NCBI GenBank assembly: GCA_043718245.1
Contig: JAYSWB010000063.1
Span: 1-8,933 of the forward strand
Direction: 5' to 3'
DNA length: 8,933 nucleotides
Source: JBAXAB01 sp043718245
GTDB lineage: Bacteria; Patescibacteriota; Minisyncoccia; Phycocordibacterales; CAIZLB01
Shown here: positions 5,225 through 8,933 of the stretch, piece by piece
Layout: every line of letters begins with the position of its first letter
Position numbering within the stretch: the stretch's first letter is position 1
The notes under the pieces: generated by a model
Told to the model about the DNA's origin: nothing
What the model saw: the letters and a program-made list of their open reading frames with translations, nothing else
Databases searched by the model: none
Position numbers and translations under genes: made by a program

Positions 5225-8200
5225 CTACTCCCCCTGCACCACCACCCTATTTGCACTCTCCTCCAACTCTATCGCATCATTTTTTAATTTCTGTATATCA
5301 TTATATTTCTTACTTCCCTTGAACCCTGTTCCCGCAGGAATAAGTCTACCTATAATTACGTTTTCCATAATACCGTACAAAGGATCCGGCCTTGCAGAAA
5401 GAGACGCAGAGACCAAGATTCGGTTTGTGTGTTGGAACGAAGCGGCTGAGAGAACACTTCTTCGTGTAAGAGACGTTTCAGTAATACCCATCACCACTGG
5501 AACTGCTTTTGCTTCGATACCACCCGCAGCCTTAACCTTAATGTTTGCATCTTCAATCTCAGTTGCTTCAACAATATCCCCTGCTGAGAAGTCTGTATTT
5601 CCGGACTGTGTGACCTCTAATCGTGAGAACATTTGTCTTACGATAACTTCGATGTGTTTTCGTGAAGTGTTTTCTCCCTGCAATTCGTAAAGCTTTTTAA
5701 CTTCGTTAATGATGTATTCTTGTGCTCTGTCTTTTCCAGCGTACTTGAACAATTCATCAATGTCGGATGTACCGTCAGTCAGGAAGTCACCCTTTGAAAC
5801 GTGCTGACCGACTTTAACGATAGGTACTCGGATGTGGTGGAAATAATGCTCAACTTCGCTTCCACCCTTCTTGTTCTTTGTTGGAACATCTGGAACAACC
5901 TTGATAAGTTTTTCTTTTCCAAGATCCTTCACCTCCGTTATCATACCGTCAACATGAGAGATTACCGCTGGGTTTTTAGGAGTACGCTTTTCGAATACTT
6001 CCTCTACTCGAGGAAGTCCCGATACGATGTCTCCGCCAGTTGTTGCTACTCCTCCTGTGTGGAACGTTCTCATCGTCAACTGTGTACCTGGCTCTCCAAT
6101 CGCCTGTGCAGCAATTGTTCCAACAGCCTCCCCAATTGCGATTAACTTTCCTGTACCGAGGTCAATTCCGTAACACTGTGCACACACTCCTAATTTTGTC
6201 TTACATATGAGAGGTGAGCGAACTGAAATTTGACTAATACCATTCTTTTCGAGCATGTCTGCGTCTTCTTTAGAAACAAGTGTTCCTCGTTTCAAAAGTA
6301 CAGCGCCAGACGCATCTGCTATATCCTTTGCAGTTACGCGTCCTGCCACACTCTTTGATAATGAAGATTCAATTCCAGAGGCAGTGATCTTCGAGATCAT
6401 GATTCCTTCTTTTGCTGAACAATCGTCTTCTGTGATCATAACGCTCTGTGCAGAAACGAACAGCTTTCGTGTTAAGTATCCGGCCTTGGCAGTGTTAAGG
6501 GCGATGTCCGTCATACCCTTTCTCGCACCGTTTGTTGAAATAAAGTATTCAATCGGAGTAAGTCCCTCTTTGAAAGAAGATACGATCGGAAGGTCAATTG
6601 TCATACCGGCCGAGTTTTGAATCAATCCTTTCATACCCACCATTTGCGTCATTTGACCAAATGATCCTCGAGCACCGGATGTAACCATGTCGTACGCAGG
6701 TGAGGTGGTATCGAATGTTCGCGTGATATGCTTTTCAATTTCCGCCTTCGCGCCGAGCCAAATTTCAGAGTTAAGTCGAATTTTTTCTTCTTCTGAAATA
6801 AGACCTTCGTTGTACTGGCTCATTACTAGATCGTATTTCTTGTATGCAGCTTCTACTACTTCTGCTTTTTCAACTGGAACTTTAATATCATCCATTGCCC
6901 AGGTAATTCCTGTAGAAGTAACATATTTGAATCCAAACTCTTTAATATCATCAATGATATTTGCGACACCTGCGATTCCCTTTGTTTGGATAAGCTTATC
7001 GAGAATAACTCTCATTGCAGATTGGGTAATTTCTTTGTTCACGAATTCAGAGTCTGCTGGCAAAGTATTGTTAAACAAAATTCTTCCCGCAGTTGTTTCA
7101 ATAACAGTTCCTCCGAGCGCTCCGAATTTTTCAGTTGAAGGAACAAGAACCTTAACCAATGCTCTGTACGAAAGTTGGTCATAGTTGATTGCTTGTAAAA
7201 CTTCTTCAGGTGAAGTAAACACTTTTCCCTCTCCCTTTTCTCCCTTAACAGTTTTTGTCATCCAGTAAGCACCAAGAACGATTTCCAACATTTTGTTCGT
7301 TACAGTCGGCTCTCCTGTACCCGGCTTTAAAATGTTCTTGTGAGCGGCCATGATTTCCCTTGCTTCCCACTGAGCTTCTACTGACAATGGAACATGAACA
7401 GCCATAGTATCTCCGTCGAAGTCGGCGTTGAATGGGCTACAAACCAATGGGTGAATCTGAATCGCATTACCTTCGATCAAAACTGGTTGGAAAGCTTGGA
7501 TAGACAATCGGTGAAGCGTAGGCGCTCGGTTTAAAAGCACGTATTTTTCTTTGATGACATCTTCAAGAATCGCCCAAACTTCTGGAACTCCTTCTTCGAT
7601 AAGTCTTGAGGCTCCGCGAATGTTGAAAGCTAATTCCTTTCGTAGTAATTCTGAAATCACGAATGGCTTGAAAAGTTCAAGAGCCATATGCTTTGGAAGT
7701 CCGCACTGGTTAATTTTTAGCTCTGGTCCTACAACAATTACCGATCGTCCAGAGTAGTCAACGCGCTTACCTAACAAGTTCTGTCTAAACAAACCACGCT
7801 TACTCTTTAAGCTGTCAGCCAAAGATTTTAGAGGTCTTCGTTGCGCAGGATTAAGTCCAGCGTACACAGTTCCACCATGTCGGATAGAGTTATCGAGCAA
7901 TGCATCAACTGCTTCTTGTAGGATTCTTTTTTCGTTTCGAAGGATCACATCCGGTGCGTTGATTTCCTTCAATTTCTTCAATCGGTTGTTTCGGTTGATT
8001 ACTCGTCGGTACAAATCGTTCACATCAGATGTTGCGTGTCGTCCACCGTCCAAGGCCACCATCGGTCGAAGTGCTGCAGGAATAACAGGAAGAGATGAAA
8101 TGAACATCCATTCAGGTCGTAGGCTTGCGCGGATCATAGATTTAACCAAACTTACTCTTTTCAAAACCTTTTCTCGTTCAGCTGCGCCGACTTTTCCTTC

Positions 8201-8933
8201 TAGTGCTTCTAATTCACCTAACAATTTCTTCAAATCAATTCCCTTGAAGATAGTGAATACCGCTTCTGCTCCGATTCCAGCTTCAAATGAAGCACCGAAT
8301 TTTAGAGAGAACTTGTGATACTGAATTTCATCCAATACTCGTCCAACTTGTATGCTATCGATATCGCGTCGTGCGTTGTTTAATAATTCAGTCAAAGCTT
8401 CTTTTGTCTTTTCATCCTGGATAGACTTGACCTTGTTTTTGAATTCATTATCAAGTTCTCTTAGAAGTCTCTGCTTTTCTTCATCGTTTACTTTTGTAAT
8501 TAAATATCCTGCAAAGTAAATAACCTTTTCCATATCACCCGCTGCCATTCCCATCATTTGTGCGATTCGTGAAGGTAAGTTTCTTAAATACCAGATGTGA
8601 GAAACTGGAACGGCAAGTTCAATGTGCCCCATTCTTTCTCGTCTTACAATTGATCGAGTAAGTTCTACTCCACACTTTTCACAGACAATGCCCTTGTAGC
8701 GAATACCTCGGTATTTTCCACAGTAACATTCGTAATCTTTTTCAGTACCGAAAATTTTCTCATCGAAAAGACCGTTCTTTTCTGACCTTTGAGTACGATA
8801 GTTCATCGTTTCAGGTTTTGTTACTTCTCCATGAGACCATTCCTTAATCTTGTCAGGTGAAGCAAGCTTTAGTAAGAGTGCGTCGAACTCGTCAACTCCT
8901 TTGACCGGGCTCTTATATGCTGTTTTGTTTGTA
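5225..8933 (-). CDS. rpoC: DNA-directed RNA polymerase subunit beta' (5' end outside window)
   Basis: Catalytic beta' subunit of RNA polymerase, 1235 residues visible. The frame continues without a stop from the apparent Met at 8806 to the right edge. The added residues (FDALLLKLASPDKIKEW, then SHGEVTKPET) are conserved RpoC N-terminus, so 8806 is not the start. Seen in order: zinc site 1 (YECYCGKY ... CEKCG, about 8670-8735); the double-psi barrel active site NADFDGD (7409-7429) with its three Mg-binding aspartates; the bridge helix (SGARGSFGQMTQMVGMKGLI, about 6619-6678); zinc site 2 (TEDDC, then PLICKTKLGVCAQCYG); the trigger loop (GEPGTQLTMRTFHTGG, about 6050-6098); and the C-terminal NVIIGRLIPAGTG. 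The large SI3 insertion of E. coli is absent from the trigger loop, explaining the shorter length. rpoB probably lies to the right. Convergent with the MFS gene. Confidence 0.98.
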   Translation of the reverse strand, partial: TNKTAYKSPVKGVDEFDALLLKLASPDKIKEWSHGEVTKPETMNYRTQRSEKNGLFDEKIFGTEKDYECYCGKYRGIRYKGIVCEKCGVELTRSIVRRERMGHIELAVPVSHIWYLRNLPSRIAQMMGMAAGDMEKVIYFAGYLITKVNDEEKQRLLRELDNEFKNKVKSIQDEKTKEALTELLNNARRDIDSIQVGRVLDEIQYHKFSLKFGASFEAGIGAEAVFTIFKGIDLKKLLGELEALEGKVGAAEREKVLKRVSLVKSMIRASLRPEWMFISSLPVIPAALRPMVALDGGRHATSDVNDLYRRVINRNNRLKKLKEINAPDVILRNEKRILQEAVDALLDNSIRHGGTVYAGLNPAQRRPLKSLADSLKSKRGLFRQNLLGKRVDYSGRSVIVVGPELKINQCGLPKHMALELFKPFVISELLRKELAFNIRGASRLIEEGVPEVWAILEDVIKEKYVLLNRAPTLHRLSIQAFQPVLIEGNAIQIHPLVCSPFNADFDGDTMAVHVPLSVEAQWEAREIMAAHKNILKPGTGEPTVTNKMLEIVLGAYWMTKTVKGEKGEGKVFTSPEEVLQAINYDQLSYRALVKVLVPSTEKFGALGGTVIETTAGRILFNNTLPADSEFVNKEITQSAMRVILDKLIQTKGIAGVANIIDDIKEFGFKYVTSTGITWAMDDIKVPVEKAEVVEAAYKKYDLVMSQYNEGLISEEEKIRLNSEIWLGAKAEIEKHITRTFDTTSPAYDMVTSGARGSFGQMTQMVGMKGLIQNSAGMTIDLPIVSSFKEGLTPIEYFISTNGARKGMTDIALNTAKAGYLTRKLFVSAQSVMITEDDCSAKEGIMISKITASGIESSLSKSVAGRVTAKDIADASGAVLLKRGTLVSKEDADMLEKNGISQISVRSPLICKTKLGVCAQCYGIDLGTGKLIAIGEAVGTIAAQAIGEPGTQLTMRTFHTGGVATTGGDIVSGLPRVEEVFEKRTPKNPAVISHVDGMITEVKDLGKEKLIKVVPDVPTKNKKGGSEVEHYFHHIRVPIVKVGQHVSKGDFLTDGTSDIDELFKYAGKDRAQEYIINEVKKLYELQGENTSRKHIEVIVRQMFSRLEVTQSGNTDFSAGDIVEATEIEDANIKVKAAGGIEAKAVPVVMGITETSLTRRSVLSAASFQHTNRILVSASLSARPDPLYGIMENVIIGRLIPAGTGFKGSKKYNDIQKLKNDAIELEESANRVVVQGE

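Noticed and set aside
5225..8806. Long plus-strand frames opposite rpoC, dnaG and rpoD.
   Set aside because: These are shadows of the strongly conserved minus-strand genes, with no starts, context or family features of their own.

Overview
The window looks like a chromosomal piece of a bacterium with core genes of the replication and transcription machinery. It probably comes from a Candidate Phyla Radiation (Patescibacteria/Parcubacteria-like) lineage. That placement is an inference from three things: compact convergent and divergent packing, no recognisable Shine-Dalgarno sequence before any start codon in the window, and a very lysine-rich N-terminal extension on the housekeeping sigma factor. 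It is not proven by the sequence alone.

Layout. Positions 1-305 are non-coding and hold a strong, probably bidirectional terminator (157-201) and a 15-bp perfect inverted repeat (202-216 / 267-281). Positions 306-3395, minus strand, hold a two-gene dnaG-rpoD unit (primase, then primary sigma factor, 9 bp apart). Positions 3396-3951 are the interesting part. A symmetric -10 box could start transcription in both directions. A GNRA-capped terminator-like hairpin follows, then a 70-nt tRNA-like RNA with a G3-U70 alanine-type acceptor stem but no normal D arm. A 19-bp segment at the predicted start of the plus-strand transcript is complementary to the arm of that tRNA-like RNA. After this comes a second promoter, a near-leaderless 41-codon leader ORF and an intrinsic terminator with a competing antiterminator. 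Positions 3952-5136, plus strand, encode a 394-residue major facilitator superfamily (MFS) transporter. Two terminators (5140-5215) separate it from the convergent rpoC. Positions 5225-8933, minus strand, hold rpoC, the beta' subunit of RNA polymerase, which runs off the right edge so its start is missing.

How the parts relate. RpoD and RpoC are subunits of the same holoenzyme, and DnaG primes replication; these are ordinary conserved genes. The accessory element is the MFS transporter. Its upstream region has the architecture of ribosome-mediated transcription attenuation, as known for antibiotic-efflux and antibiotic-protection genes in Gram-positive bacteria: a short translated leader, an antiterminator strand inside the last codons of the leader, and a terminator before the pump. 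The tRNA-like locus next to it does not match a standard tRNA and is the least explained part of the window.
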